Shown: positions 42,636 through 52,874 of the stretch, piece by piece
Layout of the letters: each line of letters begins with the position of its first letter
How positions within the stretch are numbered: position 1 is the first letter of the stretch
Source of the DNA: Pseudarthrobacter siccitolerans
GTDB taxonomy: Bacteria > Actinomycetota > Actinomycetes > Actinomycetales > Micrococcaceae
Direction of reading: 5' to 3'
DNA length: 64,000 nucleotides
NCBI RefSeq assembly: GCF_001046895.1
Contig: NZ_CAQI01000046.1
Location: forward strand, 294,953-358,952
The notes under the pieces: model-generated
The model's database searches: none
What the model was told of the DNA's origin: nothing
The model's input: the letters and a program-made list of their open reading frames with translations, nothing else
Translations under genes and position numbers: made by a program

Positions 42636-43304
42636 ATGCAGGGCATTCCGGAGCAAGCGGACCACGAAGCCGACCTTGCCGGGTTCTACGACCGGGAGGC
42701 AGCCGCCGGCAGCACCCGCGCCATGACCCCGGCCCGGGTGCAGTGCCGGGAGTGGTTCATCCGCCTGCTCAAGGACGAACACCGCCACTCGCTGTTCGAG
42801 CTCGGATGCGGCACGGGCGTCGAGGGCGTCGAGTTCGTACGCGCGGGCCTGCATTACTGCGGGGTTGACCTGTCCGGCCAGAGCGTCCGGCTGGCGCGGG
42901 CCAAAGGCCTTGAAGCAAGCGTGGCCAGCGGCCGGAGCCTGCCCTTCCGGGACGATTCTTTTTCGGCTGCCTGGACCATGAGCACCCTGCTGCACGTTCC
43001 CAACAGCCGGATTCATGACGTCGTTGGGGAGCTGGTGCGGGTTTGTGCGCCCGGCTCGCCAATCGCCGTCGGGCTCTGGTCCGGGAACGACGAGGAAGTC
43101 CTGAACCCGGAGGACCACGACGTGCCCCGGCGCTTTTTCAGCAGGCGCAGCGATGCTGCCCTCCACCGGATTTTCGGCAGGCACGGCCACATCGAGCACT
43201 TCCAGACGTGGCCGGAGGGAACGGGGGCCGAGTCAGGCCCCGGAGCCGGGCACTGGATCCAGCACTACCAGTTCCTGGTCCTGCGCACCCCTGGCCCCAA
43301 GTAG
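42636..43304 (+). CDS. Class I SAM-dependent methyltransferase
   Basis: 222 residues. Rossmann-type methyltransferase: motif I LFELGCGTGVEG (near residue 52), acidic post-I residue in YCGVDLSGQSVRLAR, RSLPFRDDSFSAAWTMSTLLHV as motif IV, and VVGELVRVCAPGSPIAVGLW as post-motif. The C-terminal FGRHGHIEHFQTWP is typical of small-molecule methyltransferases. Substrate unknown. It lies 30 nt after purU on the same strand, and a hairpin follows. Confidence 0.86.
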   Translation: MQGIPEQADHEADLAGFYDREAAAGSTRAMTPARVQCREWFIRLLKDEHRHSLFELGCGTGVEGVEFVRAGLHYCGVDLSGQSVRLARAKGLEASVASGRSLPFRDDSFSAAWTMSTLLHVPNSRIHDVVGELVRVCAPGSPIAVGLWSGNDEEVLNPEDHDVPRRFFSRRSDAALHRIFGRHGHIEHFQTWPEGTGAESGPGAGHWIQHYQFLVLRTPGPK

Positions 43305-43310
43305 GGGGCG

Positions 43311-43344
43311 CCAAGTGTCCTGAGCCTGCAAAACGACACTTTGG
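43311..43344 (+). terminator. Hairpin after the methyltransferase gene
   Basis: CCAAGTGTC (43311-43319) pairs with GACACTTTGG (43335-43344) with one bulged T. It begins 7 nt after the stop codon. No T-run, so it is a weak or bidirectional terminator at best. Confidence 0.4.
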
Positions 43345-43388
43345 CCCTGGTTGGTTGGGCGCAGGGAGGGATGTCCTAGGCTTGGGCC

Positions 43389-43907
43389 ATGGCTCCTCTC
43401 TACCCCTTCGCCGGGAACACCCCGGCCGTCCATGACTCAGCTTTCGTCGCCCCCACGGCGTCGATCATCGGCAACGCCACCCTGGCCGCGGACTCGAGCG
43501 CCTTCTACGGCGTCTCCGTCCGCGCTGATACTGCGGCCATCTCGGTGGGCGCCGGCAGCAACCTGCAGGACAACGTGGTCCTGCACGCGGACCCCGGCTT
43601 CCCCTGCACCGTGGGCGCACGCGTCAGCGTGGGGCACGCCGCCGTCGTCCACGGCTGCACTGTGGAGGATGACTGCCTGATCGGCATGGGCGCGACAGTA
43701 CTTAACGGCGCGGTGATCGGCGCCGGCTCGCTTGTGGCGGCCGGCGCCGTAGTGCTCGAAGGCACGGTGGTCCCGCCCCGCTCGCTCGTGGCGGGCGTCC
43801 CGGGCAAGGTGCGCCGCGAACTCACCGATGAGGAGTACGACGGCGTCCGGGCCAACGCGGCGCGCTACGTGGAGTTGGCCGCCGCGCACCGGGAGCTTCA
43901 CGCCTGA
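43389..43907 (+). CDS. Gamma-carbonic anhydrase family protein
   Basis: 172 residues. Left-handed beta-helix built of hexapeptide repeats (for example SIIGNATLAADSSAFYGVSV and ATVLNGAVIGAGSLVAAGAV). Metal-type histidines are in VVLHADPGFP and SVGHAAVVHGC, matching the three ligands of the Cam/YrdA family. Trimeric enzyme or binding protein; hydration of CO2 is possible but many members show little activity. TAGGCT (43377-43382) lies 6 nt before the ATG, giving a leaderless start. Confidence 0.9.
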   Translation: MAPLYPFAGNTPAVHDSAFVAPTASIIGNATLAADSSAFYGVSVRADTAAISVGAGSNLQDNVVLHADPGFPCTVGARVSVGHAAVVHGCTVEDDCLIGMGATVLNGAVIGAGSLVAAGAVVLEGTVVPPRSLVAGVPGKVRRELTDEEYDGVRANAARYVELAAAHRELHA

Positions 43908-43942
43908 GTCCCCACCCGCCCCCTAACCTCCCGGGGCAAGGC

Positions 43943-45676
43943 TCAGTCCAACGAAATAGGGCCAATCTCGTCGAGCAGTTCGCCGGGTCCCGGGTTGGAA
44001 GGAGCCGAGGCGCCGCCCAGGTGGTTCAGCACTCCCCACACGGCGTTCAGGCCCGTGGTGACGGCGCCTTCGGCCCAGCCGGCCGTGAAGGAAACGTCGT
44101 CCCCGGCAAGGAAGATGCCGCGCTGGGATTCGGGCAGTTTGTCCTGCTTGAAGTGGGTGAACAGCCGCTGCTGGTAGCGGTAGTGCCCGGGCAGGTTGGC
44201 TTTGAAGGCGCCCATGAAGTTGGGGTCGGCCTCCCAGGAGACGGTGATGGGCTGGCCCACGATGTGGCCGGCGATGTCCACTCCCGGGTAGATCTGCTCA
44301 AGCGAATGCAACATCAGTTCCACCCGCTCGTCCGCGTCCAGGGCCAGCCACTTCAGCGCGTCGTCGTTCCACGTGTAGGAGAGCAGGATGACGGCGGGCT
44401 GGTCCGGGCCGTTGTCCAGAAGGTATGTGGCGCGGTTGAGTCGGTCTGTGAGGGTCATCGAGAGCACCTCGTTGCCGGTGTCCGGGTCGATGTCCTTCCA
44501 GAAGGGCCGGTCCACCATCACAAACGTCTTGGAGGACTGCATGTAGTGCGAGCGCTCGATGGCCGTCCAAAGTTCCGGCGGGAACAGCGCCTCTTCGGTA
44601 TGGATCCGGGTGGACAGGAGCCAGGACTGGCAGGTGGTCACCACTGCCGGGTAGCTGGCCTCGCGGCCCCAGCGTTCACGGATCCGCAGGTTTCCGTCCG
44701 GGTCCCGGCTGATCCTGCCCACGGCGCCGCGGGGCGAACCGGAGTGCAGCGACGACAGGGAGGTCCCTTCCGGCCAGTGGGCCATGCCCGACGGCGCGTG
44801 CTGCCAGAGTGCCTCGGGCAGGCGCTGCGCTCCCCCGCTGATGAGCCGGTGCTGGTCGTCAGCGTCCGTGTACACCACGCGCAGGATTTCCAGGATGGAG
44901 TTGGGGAAATCGGTGTCCCAGCCGCCGGTGCCGAAGCCCACCTGGCCGAAGGCCTCCCGGTGCGCGAACCCTGCCTTCTTAAAGGAGTCGCTGGCTGCGA
45001 TGAAGCCGTAGAAGGTCTGCTCGTCCATCAGCGGCAGCAGTTCGTTCCACAGTTCCTTGATCCGGCCGGTATCCCTGGCCCGGATGGCCTGCTGCATCTC
45101 GGCGAACTTGGCCCCGTCGTTGACCGCCGCTTTCCAGGCGTCCGCCACTTCACGGAAGAACGGGGGCAAGTCGCTGGGTTTTTCCGCATAATGTTTCTGG
45201 CCGGCCAACTCAATCACGGTACTTGATGTTGCCGGGGATAGCGGATTGGGAAACTCCTCGGTCTCCAGGCCCAGCAGGTCCACGTAGTGGTAAAACGCCT
45301 TGCCGGATTCCGGGAACCGCATGCCGCCTAGATCGGCCACCACGCCGGGTGCCGCAGGAAACGAGGCAGTGCGCAGGCGCCCGCCGATCCGGTCCGCCTC
45401 GTACACCACCGGCCGCAGCCCCAGCTTCATCAGCTCATAGGCGGTGACCAGGCCTGAAAGACCCGCACCGATCACCGCTACCTCAGTGCCCAGCAGTTCG
45501 GGCGGCACGGACCCCAGCCCGTCCGGGTGGGCCAGGTAGTGGTCGTAGCTGAACGGGAAGTCCGGGTTCAGCATGGTGATGGGACCGGCGGCGGCCCCGC
45601 CGGCACCCGGAGCAGCGGCCGGGGCGGCTGAGGTACTGGACGGGTCGGAGGCCGGCAGTTCGGTGGCGATGGTCAT
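43943..45676 (-). CDS. davB: L-lysine 2-monooxygenase-like FAD amine oxidase
   Basis: 577 residues. FAD-dependent oxidase closely resembling Pseudomonas lysine 2-monooxygenase (DavB), which oxidatively decarboxylates L-lysine to 5-aminopentanamide. FAD motif VAVIGAGLSGLVTAYELMKL near residue 68; substrate-side features LGGMRFPESGKAFYHYVDLL, FGQVGFGTGGWDTDFPNSIL and C-terminal GIFLAGDDVSFTAGWAEGAV. An Ala/Ser-rich N-terminus of about 35 residues is extra. The resemblance is recalled, not searched. The DavA-like amidase 3 kb away and the cationic amino acid permease immediately upstream support lysine over tryptophan as substrate. ATG 45676 overlaps the permease stop by 4 nt. Confidence 0.8.
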   Translation of the reverse strand: MTIATELPASDPSSTSAAPAAAPGAGGAAAGPITMLNPDFPFSYDHYLAHPDGLGSVPPELLGTEVAVIGAGLSGLVTAYELMKLGLRPVVYEADRIGGRLRTASFPAAPGVVADLGGMRFPESGKAFYHYVDLLGLETEEFPNPLSPATSSTVIELAGQKHYAEKPSDLPPFFREVADAWKAAVNDGAKFAEMQQAIRARDTGRIKELWNELLPLMDEQTFYGFIAASDSFKKAGFAHREAFGQVGFGTGGWDTDFPNSILEILRVVYTDADDQHRLISGGAQRLPEALWQHAPSGMAHWPEGTSLSSLHSGSPRGAVGRISRDPDGNLRIRERWGREASYPAVVTTCQSWLLSTRIHTEEALFPPELWTAIERSHYMQSSKTFVMVDRPFWKDIDPDTGNEVLSMTLTDRLNRATYLLDNGPDQPAVILLSYTWNDDALKWLALDADERVELMLHSLEQIYPGVDIAGHIVGQPITVSWEADPNFMGAFKANLPGHYRYQQRLFTHFKQDKLPESQRGIFLAGDDVSFTAGWAEGAVTTGLNAVWGVLNHLGGASAPSNPGPGELLDEIGPISLD

Positions 45677-47211
45677 GGAAGTTCTGCCTTCGTCGGTTGG
45701 GGGGTTTGCTCGGGTGGAAGTTTCGGTCCGGACAGCTCGCGGTATTCGTCGTTGCTCAGTGCCGCCACCTTGGAGTTGCGGCGCCCGTAGCCAAAGTACG
45801 CTGCAACACCCACCAGCATCCAGAGGGCGAAGACCAGCCAGGTATCAGCGCCGAGGTTGGCCATCAGGTAGGCGCACATTGCGGCGCCCAGGATGGGCGT
45901 CAGCGGGAAGAACGGCACGCGGAAGGTGCGCTCCAGTTCCGGCCGGGTGCGGCGGAGGTAGATCACGGCAAGGTTCACCAGGGCGAAGGCAAAGAGTGTG
46001 CCGATGCTGGTGGCATCCGCGAGGGCGCCCAGCGGGACCAGCCCGGCGGTGAGTGCGACGGCGGTTCCCACCAGGAGCGTGCCGGCCACGGGGGTGCCGG
46101 TGCGGCGGGAGACGCGGCCAAAGACCTGGGGAATGAGTCCGTCGCGGGCCATGGAGAGCAGGATGCGGGTCTGCCCGTAGAGGACCGTGAGGACGATGCT
46201 GGCGATGGCCAGCACGGCACCCACCGCGAAGACCAGGGCGATCCACGGCTGGCCGGTGGTCTCCTCGAGGATCTTCACCAGGGCGGCCTCTGTACCGTCG
46301 AACCAGCCCCAGGGCCGGGCACCAATGGCAGCGACGGCAACCAGGACGTAGATGGTGGTGACGATCAGCATGGACAGCATGATGGCCCGGGGCAGGTCAC
46401 GTTTCGGGTTGCGGGCTTCTTCACCTGCCGTGGAGGCGGCGTCGAAGCCGATGTAGGAGAAGAACACCCGGGAGGCGGCAGCCGAGACGCCGGCGGCGCC
46501 CATGGGCAGCAGCGGTTCGAAGTTGCCGGCGTTGAAGGCGGTGAAGGCCACCGCGCAGAAGAACAGCAGGATACCCACCTTCACCACCACAATGGCGGTG
46601 TTGATCCAGGCACTTTCCTTCGCGCCGCGGACCAGGAGGATGGTGGCGAGCACCACGATGACCATGGCGGGAATGTTCACCACGCCGCCATCGCCCGGCG
46701 GCTGGGACACGGCGTCGGGAAGGACGGTACCAAACACCGCGAGGGCCTCATTGACATACTGCCCGGCGCCCACGGCAACTGCAGCCACGGACACCGCGTA
46801 CTCCAGCACCAGGCACCAGCCGCAGATCCAGGCCATTCCCTCGCCCATGGTGGCGTACGTGTAGGAGTAGCTGGAACCGGCCACGGGCACCAGCCCGGCC
46901 ATCTCCGCGTAGGACACCGCGGACAGGAGGGCGGCGAGGCCGGCAATGGCGAAGGAAATCCAGATGGCCGGCCCGGCCAGCGGTACGGATTCACCCAGGA
47001 TAACCAGGATGCCCGTGCCCAGGGTGGCGCCCACGGAGATCATGGTCAGCTGGAGGACGCCGAAGCTGCGGACCAGGCGGGGGCCGCCGCTGGCGTTTTC
47101 CGCCTCGCTGACCATCTGCCCGATGGGCTTGCGGCGCAGGAGTTGTGCGCCCAGAGCGGGACGGGCGGCCGGCCCGGCCGGTGGCCGGCCGGAGAGTGTA
47201 GGCACAGTCAT
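45673..47211 (-). CDS. APC-family (CAT-type) amino acid permease
   Basis: 512 residues with about 12 hydrophobic segments. Signature of the cationic amino acid transporter/YfnA group: LTMISVGATLGTGILVILGE in helix 1, SYAEMAGLVPVAGSSYSYTY in helix 3, and FFSYIGFDAASTAGEEARNP near the middle. The N-terminus of about 50 residues is cytoplasmic and basic. First gene of a two-gene unit with the DavB-like oxidase, so lysine uptake is the likely role. Divergent from the PucR regulator with a 108-nt gap. Confidence 0.9.
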   Translation of the reverse strand: MTVPTLSGRPPAGPAARPALGAQLLRRKPIGQMVSEAENASGGPRLVRSFGVLQLTMISVGATLGTGILVILGESVPLAGPAIWISFAIAGLAALLSAVSYAEMAGLVPVAGSSYSYTYATMGEGMAWICGWCLVLEYAVSVAAVAVGAGQYVNEALAVFGTVLPDAVSQPPGDGGVVNIPAMVIVVLATILLVRGAKESAWINTAIVVVKVGILLFFCAVAFTAFNAGNFEPLLPMGAAGVSAAASRVFFSYIGFDAASTAGEEARNPKRDLPRAIMLSMLIVTTIYVLVAVAAIGARPWGWFDGTEAALVKILEETTGQPWIALVFAVGAVLAIASIVLTVLYGQTRILLSMARDGLIPQVFGRVSRRTGTPVAGTLLVGTAVALTAGLVPLGALADATSIGTLFAFALVNLAVIYLRRTRPELERTFRVPFFPLTPILGAAMCAYLMANLGADTWLVFALWMLVGVAAYFGYGRRNSKVAALSNDEYRELSGPKLPPEQTPQPTKAELP

Positions 47212-47305
47212 CGTTGACGTCCGTTCTTTTCGTTGGCTGCTGGAACTGGTTTCCCCTCATTCACAGTAGGGCTGTGAGCCGCATCTCAGGCAGTGCAAAG
47301 TGACC

Positions 47306-47311
47306 TATAGT
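47306..47311 (+). promoter_or_regulatory. -10 element of the pucR-type regulator gene
   Basis: TATAGT, 8 nt before the ATG at 47320. It is among the closest matches in the window to the TANNNT leaderless-promoter form. The divergent permease gene shares this 108-nt region, so one regulator could control both. Confidence 0.55.
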
Positions 47312-47319
47312 GATCATCC

Positions 47320-48972
47320 ATGAGACGTAATGCACCAACGGTGGACGGCGGGCCGGATCAGCTGGACGCTGTCACACTGGGACAGTTCCTGGACGCGTTG
47401 CCGGCAGCGGTGTCAGTGGTGCACGACGCCGGCAACCGCCATGTGCCGCTGCGCTGGGTGGAGCCGAGCGAGTTGGAGGATCCCACTCCCTACCTGCTCG
47501 ACGGCGAGTTTGTGCTCACCGCGGGCCTGCCGTTCCGCGGCGGCGGGACCGGTGAGGGCACGGAGGGCGCGGACACCAGCGGTGCCGGCTTCCGTGCCGG
47601 TGAGTATGTCCGCCGGCTTGTGGACGCAGGAGTCGCCGCGCTGGGCTTCGGCCTGCAGCCGTATTACGACGCCGTGCCGCACCACGTGCTGGCCGCGTGC
47701 CGGCAGCAGGGACTCACCTTGGTAGAGGTTTCCGCCAGTGTCCCCTTCGCAGCGCTGGGACTGGAGTTCTCCAAATTGCTGGAGTCCGGAAATGCGCAGG
47801 TCTTCCGGCAGCTCGCGGAGACCAACCGCCATCTCATGCGCGCCGTCCTCTCCGCACGGCCCGAGCATGAACTGCTGGCGGCGCTGACACAGCGCGTGCC
47901 GGTGTGGGCGGTCCTGTTTGGTGCGGACGGGCGCGTGCGCGCCCGGGCGGGTGCCGCCGTCGAACCTTCCCAACTTCAGCCCCTCCTCAAGAAGCTCCTC
48001 ACCGGCAGCGGACCCCGGGTGGAAACAGAAACGTCCGATGCCCCCGGCTCGGCGCTGGTGTTCGGCCATCCCCTGCGGAGCAGCAAGGACGCCACCCTGG
48101 GCAGCCTGGTGCTCGGCGCGGAGAAGCCGCTGACCCCAGCCCAGAACAGTGTGGTCTCATCCGTGGTGGGACTCCTGGAACTGCTGGTCCGCCAACGCAC
48201 CAGCGGCTCCCTTGCCCCCAGCCAGCTCGCCACCGCCCTGCTGCTCCATCCCGAAACGCTGGCCGGGGGCAACACCCGGCAGCTGAACGGGCTCAAGGAC
48301 CTGCTGGCGCAAAGCGTGGCGGGAACCCGTTCCGGCCAGGTCCGCGTGGTGCAGGGGATACGGGCGGCGGAAGCCCCGGCTGCCGACGACGGGCCTGTCC
48401 GGGAACTGCTGCAGTGGCGGCGGCTGTTCGACAGCAAGATGGTGGAACTGACGGACTATGGCTTTACTGCCGTGACCCGGTTGAAAGTGGATGACCAGCT
48501 GGTGGCCGAAGTGGAACAACTGGGGTGGCGCCTGGTGGTGGGTGAACCGGCCGAACTGTCAGGCCTGGAAGCGGCCTACCGACGCGCGTCGTCACTGCGG
48601 CCCCGGGTCATCGCCACCGGCAAAAGCGCCCGCGTGGAAGAGGTGACGTGGTCCGTGACCGGCCTGCTCGGCAGGGAAGCGGGCGGCCTGCTGGCCGCCC
48701 GGCTCCTGGCGCCGGTGCTTGAGCTGGAGCCCGAACGCCGCGACGCCCAGCTACGGATCCTGCGGCAATGGCTGGCCGCGAACGGAAGCTGGGACGCCAC
48801 GGCCAAGGAGCTGGGTATGCACCGGAACAGCGTGCGCCGCCAGATCAATGCCATCGCAGAACTGCTGGACATGGACCTTGGCCAGGCCCAATCCCGTGCC
48901 GAACTGTGGATTGCCCTGCAGTACGAGGACGTCCTGCCCGGCCTGAACGGTCAGGAGTCCCAGGAGCGGTAG
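47320..48972 (+). CDS. PucR-family transcriptional regulator
   Basis: 550 residues. N-terminal PucR sensing domain (residues 1 to about 150, with VPLRWVEPSELEDPTPYLLDG and GEFVLTAGLPFRG), a central GGDEF-like region, and the C-terminal PucR helix-turn-helix: RILRQWLAANGSWDATAKEL and GMHRNSVRRQINAIAELLDM. PucR proteins usually activate nitrogen-compound catabolism in response to a pathway metabolite. Placed between the permease-oxidase unit and the amidase gene, it probably controls both. Its 3' end overlaps the amidase 3' end by 22 nt on the opposite strand. Confidence 0.92.
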   Translation: MRRNAPTVDGGPDQLDAVTLGQFLDALPAAVSVVHDAGNRHVPLRWVEPSELEDPTPYLLDGEFVLTAGLPFRGGGTGEGTEGADTSGAGFRAGEYVRRLVDAGVAALGFGLQPYYDAVPHHVLAACRQQGLTLVEVSASVPFAALGLEFSKLLESGNAQVFRQLAETNRHLMRAVLSARPEHELLAALTQRVPVWAVLFGADGRVRARAGAAVEPSQLQPLLKKLLTGSGPRVETETSDAPGSALVFGHPLRSSKDATLGSLVLGAEKPLTPAQNSVVSSVVGLLELLVRQRTSGSLAPSQLATALLLHPETLAGGNTRQLNGLKDLLAQSVAGTRSGQVRVVQGIRAAEAPAADDGPVRELLQWRRLFDSKMVELTDYGFTAVTRLKVDDQLVAEVEQLGWRLVVGEPAELSGLEAAYRRASSLRPRVIATGKSARVEEVTWSVTGLLGREAGGLLAARLLAPVLELEPERRDAQLRILRQWLAANGSWDATAKELGMHRNSVRRQINAIAELLDMDLGQAQSRAELWIALQYEDVLPGLNGQESQER

Positions 48973-49745
48973 AGGTCCGGCCGGCGTTCGGCGAGGTAGG
49001 GCACTTCACTGCGGGCCCGGGCGGCAGACCCTTCGTCCACCTCCGCATAAATGAGTTGAGGTTCTTCCCCCGCTGCTGTCAGCAGCGTACCGTCCGGGCC
49101 GGCAATCACGCTGCCGCCGAGGAACCGGCACCCCTCTTCGGTGCCGGAGTGGTTGGCGTAGGCCACGGTCAGCTGGCTTTCCAGCGCCCGGGCCCGCAGC
49201 AGCACCTGCGGAACGTCGTCGAACCCGTGGGCCAGCGCGGTGGGAACCAGGAGCAGTTCGGCGCCGGCCACCGCAGCGGCCCGGACCGCCTCAGGGAATT
49301 CGACGTCGTAGCAGATCACCATGGAGGTGAGGATCCCGTTGAAACGTACGACGGCGGGAGGCTGGGCCGCGGGGCTGAAGGCCGCCCGCTCCTCGGGGCC
49401 GAATAGATGCACCTTGTCGTAGGTGAGCAGGCTGGCCCCCTCTGCATCGAGCAAGGTTGCGCTGATGTGCCACTCCCCCTGCGGGGTGACCCGGGGAACG
49501 CTGTACACCAGGCCGATCCTGTGGCGCCGGGCGATCCCTGCCAGCCTGCTGCGAAGCTCCGGCAGGCCGGCAGGGTCCAGTTCCGCCCGGACCCGGCCGG
49601 GCGCGTAGCCGGTGGGAAAAAGTTCCGGCGTCACCAGGACTGCGGCCCCGGCCGCGGCTGCGGTACCCGCCGCTTCGTCGATGGTGGCGCAATTGGCCTC
49701 GAGATCCATCACAACAGCATTCGCCTGCAGGAGCGCCAGCAACAC
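48951..49745 (-). CDS. davA: Nitrilase-superfamily amidase, DavA-like
   Basis: 264 residues from GTG 49745 (GGAAGG 8 nt upstream). Carbon-nitrogen hydrolase with the Glu-Lys-Cys triad: Glu in LVTPELFPTGY, Lys in LTYDKVHLFGPE, Cys in SMVICYDVEFPE. The length and the YDVEFPE motif match 5-aminopentanamidase (DavA), which converts 5-aminopentanamide to 5-aminovalerate, the second step after DavB. An earlier GTG at 49754 and a long upstream open frame exist but lack similarity. Genes for later steps (DavT/DavD) are not in the window. Confidence 0.8.
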   Translation of the reverse strand: MLLALLQANAVVMDLEANCATIDEAAGTAAAAGAAVLVTPELFPTGYAPGRVRAELDPAGLPELRSRLAGIARRHRIGLVYSVPRVTPQGEWHISATLLDAEGASLLTYDKVHLFGPEERAAFSPAAQPPAVVRFNGILTSMVICYDVEFPEAVRAAAVAGAELLLVPTALAHGFDDVPQVLLRARALESQLTVAYANHSGTEEGCRFLGGSVIAGPDGTLLTAAGEEPQLIYAEVDEGSAARARSEVPYLAERRPDLYRSWDS

Positions 49746-49902
49746 CGCGGCCACCTTCCGTCGTCGGAACGGCCAGCATAAGGAAGGCCTGACATCAGAG
49801 TAGCCATGCCGCGCAGCCCGCAGCGGGGGCCATTTGCACCTCTGCGCGCATCGCAGCGGGCAGATCATCCTGTTCGGTTTGTTCTTGCCGCCGAGCCACC
49901 TT

Positions 49903-49943
49903 GCGTTAACTTCTTGACTACAAGAGTGCGGATGGGGCAATCT
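49903..49943 (+). promoter_or_regulatory. ROK gene promoter with operator-like element
   Basis: TTGACT (49914-49919), an 18-nt spacer, CAATCT (49938-49943), then 7 nt to the ATG at 49951. The 21-nt stretch 49903-49923 (GCGTTAA, 3 nt, CTTGAC, 1 nt, ACAA) is matched at 17 of 21 positions by 51164-51184 upstream of the sugar ABC genes. It covers the -35 box, as expected for an autoregulatory site. Confidence 0.65.
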
Positions 49944-49950
49944 TCTAAGC

Positions 49951-51141
49951 ATGCCCGCAACTTCGCGCTCAACGAGGAGCAAGCCTAAGAATCCCGGCTC
50001 GCAGTCGGCCCTGAGGCAACTTAACCAGCAACGGATCATCGAGACATTGATGGGCGGCCCGTCCACGCAGGCGGAGCTGGCCCGGCAGACCGGGCTGTCC
50101 ACCGCAACGGTTTCCAACATCGTCAAAATCATGCTGGATTCGGGCCTGGCGTCCACCGAACCTATCACCAGCTCGGGCCGGCGGGCGCTTAATGTCAGGC
50201 TCAACAGCAATGGGGCGGTGGCGGTGGGAATCGACTTCGGCCGCAGGCATCTGCGCGTGGTCCTGGCGTCGTTGAGCTACCACGTCATCGCCGAGGAATC
50301 GGTTGCGCTGCCGCTCGGCCACCAGGCCGAGGAGGGCATCCAGGCGGCAGTGGTCCTGCTCGAGAAACTCCTGCAGGAAAGCGGTATCGCGCGCAGCGCG
50401 GTGGTGGGTGCCGGCGTCGGAATCCCCGGCCCGATTGACCGGCGCACCGGCACCGTGGCACAAGGGGCCATCCTGCCCGAGTGGGTGGGAATCAATATCC
50501 TCCAGCACCTGGAGGACAGGCTGAAAATCCCCGTCTTTATCGACAACGACGCGAATCTCGGGGCCTGGTCAGAGGTGACCTGGGGCCAGCACACCGGGGT
50601 CAGCAACCTGCTGTTTTTGAAGATTGGATCCGGCATCGGAGCCGGCCTCATCCTCAACGGCGCACCCTATTACGGCAATGTGGGAATCACCGGCGAGATC
50701 GGCCATGCCACCATCCACGAACAGGGCCTTGTATGCCGCTGCGGGAACCGCGGCTGCCTTGAAACCATCGCCTCCACCACCACCATGATCGAGCTCCTGA
50801 GCCGGGGCGAAGACCGGCCCATGACCCCTGCGGACATCGTCCGGAAGGCGCTGGCACGGGACTCGGCAACGCTCCGGGTCCTCGACGACGCGGGGCTCGC
50901 CGTCGGCCGCGCACTGGGCAACGTTGCCAACCTCATCAATCCCGAAGTCATCGTGGTGGGCGGGCCCCTCGCCGGCCTCGGACACCTCCTCCTGGACCCC
51001 ATCAAGAGGGGGCTGGTGCGGCATGCCGTCCCCGTCATCGGGGAGACCACCACCATCACCATGTCCTCCCTGGGAGACCGCGCCGAAGCTCTGGGAGCGG
51101 CCGCCCTGGTGTTCCAGCACGCCGGGATCCGCAAAACCTAG
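49951..51141 (+). CDS. ROK-family transcriptional repressor
   Basis: 396 residues. N-terminal winged helix-turn-helix (NQQRIIETLMGGPSTQAELA and GLSTATVSNIVKIMLDSGLA, residues 25-65), then a ROK sugar-kinase-like domain: VGIDFGRRHLRVV, GVGIPGPIDRRTG, SGIGAGLILNG, and zinc motif CRCGNRGCLE preceded by EIGHATIHEQG. XylR/NagC-type repressors of this form bind a sugar and release DNA. It lies directly upstream of, and codirectional with, an ABC sugar importer that carries the same operator-like element. Confidence 0.93.
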   Translation: MPATSRSTRSKPKNPGSQSALRQLNQQRIIETLMGGPSTQAELARQTGLSTATVSNIVKIMLDSGLASTEPITSSGRRALNVRLNSNGAVAVGIDFGRRHLRVVLASLSYHVIAEESVALPLGHQAEEGIQAAVVLLEKLLQESGIARSAVVGAGVGIPGPIDRRTGTVAQGAILPEWVGINILQHLEDRLKIPVFIDNDANLGAWSEVTWGQHTGVSNLLFLKIGSGIGAGLILNGAPYYGNVGITGEIGHATIHEQGLVCRCGNRGCLETIASTTTMIELLSRGEDRPMTPADIVRKALARDSATLRVLDDAGLAVGRALGNVANLINPEVIVVGGPLAGLGHLLLDPIKRGLVRHAVPVIGETTTITMSSLGDRAEALGAAALVFQHAGIRKT

Positions 51142-51163
51142 ACCGTTTCGTTATCCGGGATAT

Positions 51164-51204
51164 GCGTTAAAGACTTGACGACAACCGGAGTGATCCAGTT
51201 TACT
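51164..51204 (+). promoter_or_regulatory. Sugar ABC operon promoter with shared operator element
   Basis: TTGACG (51175-51180), an 18-nt spacer and TTTACT (51199-51204). The element 51164-51184 repeats the one upstream of the ROK gene in the same position relative to the -35 box. The message has a 5' leader of about 60 nt and a GGAGGG upstream of the ATG at 51274. Confidence 0.65.
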
Positions 51205-51273
51205 TTTTCATCAGACGGCCCTGCGCTTTGCCGGCCGGACAAAGAAGTCATTGCATTGGAGGGTTAGGGCAAT

Positions 51274-52830
<1,557 letters not shown>

Positions 52831-52874
52831 CCCTCTGGATCACCCAGAACCTTCCGGACACAAGGACTGAAACA

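Noticed and set aside
43941..45676. Annotating the oxidase as tryptophan 2-monooxygenase (auxin synthesis)
   Set aside because: Sequence features recalled for lysine monooxygenase fit better, and the adjacent permease is of the cationic amino acid type; kept only as an alternative to test.
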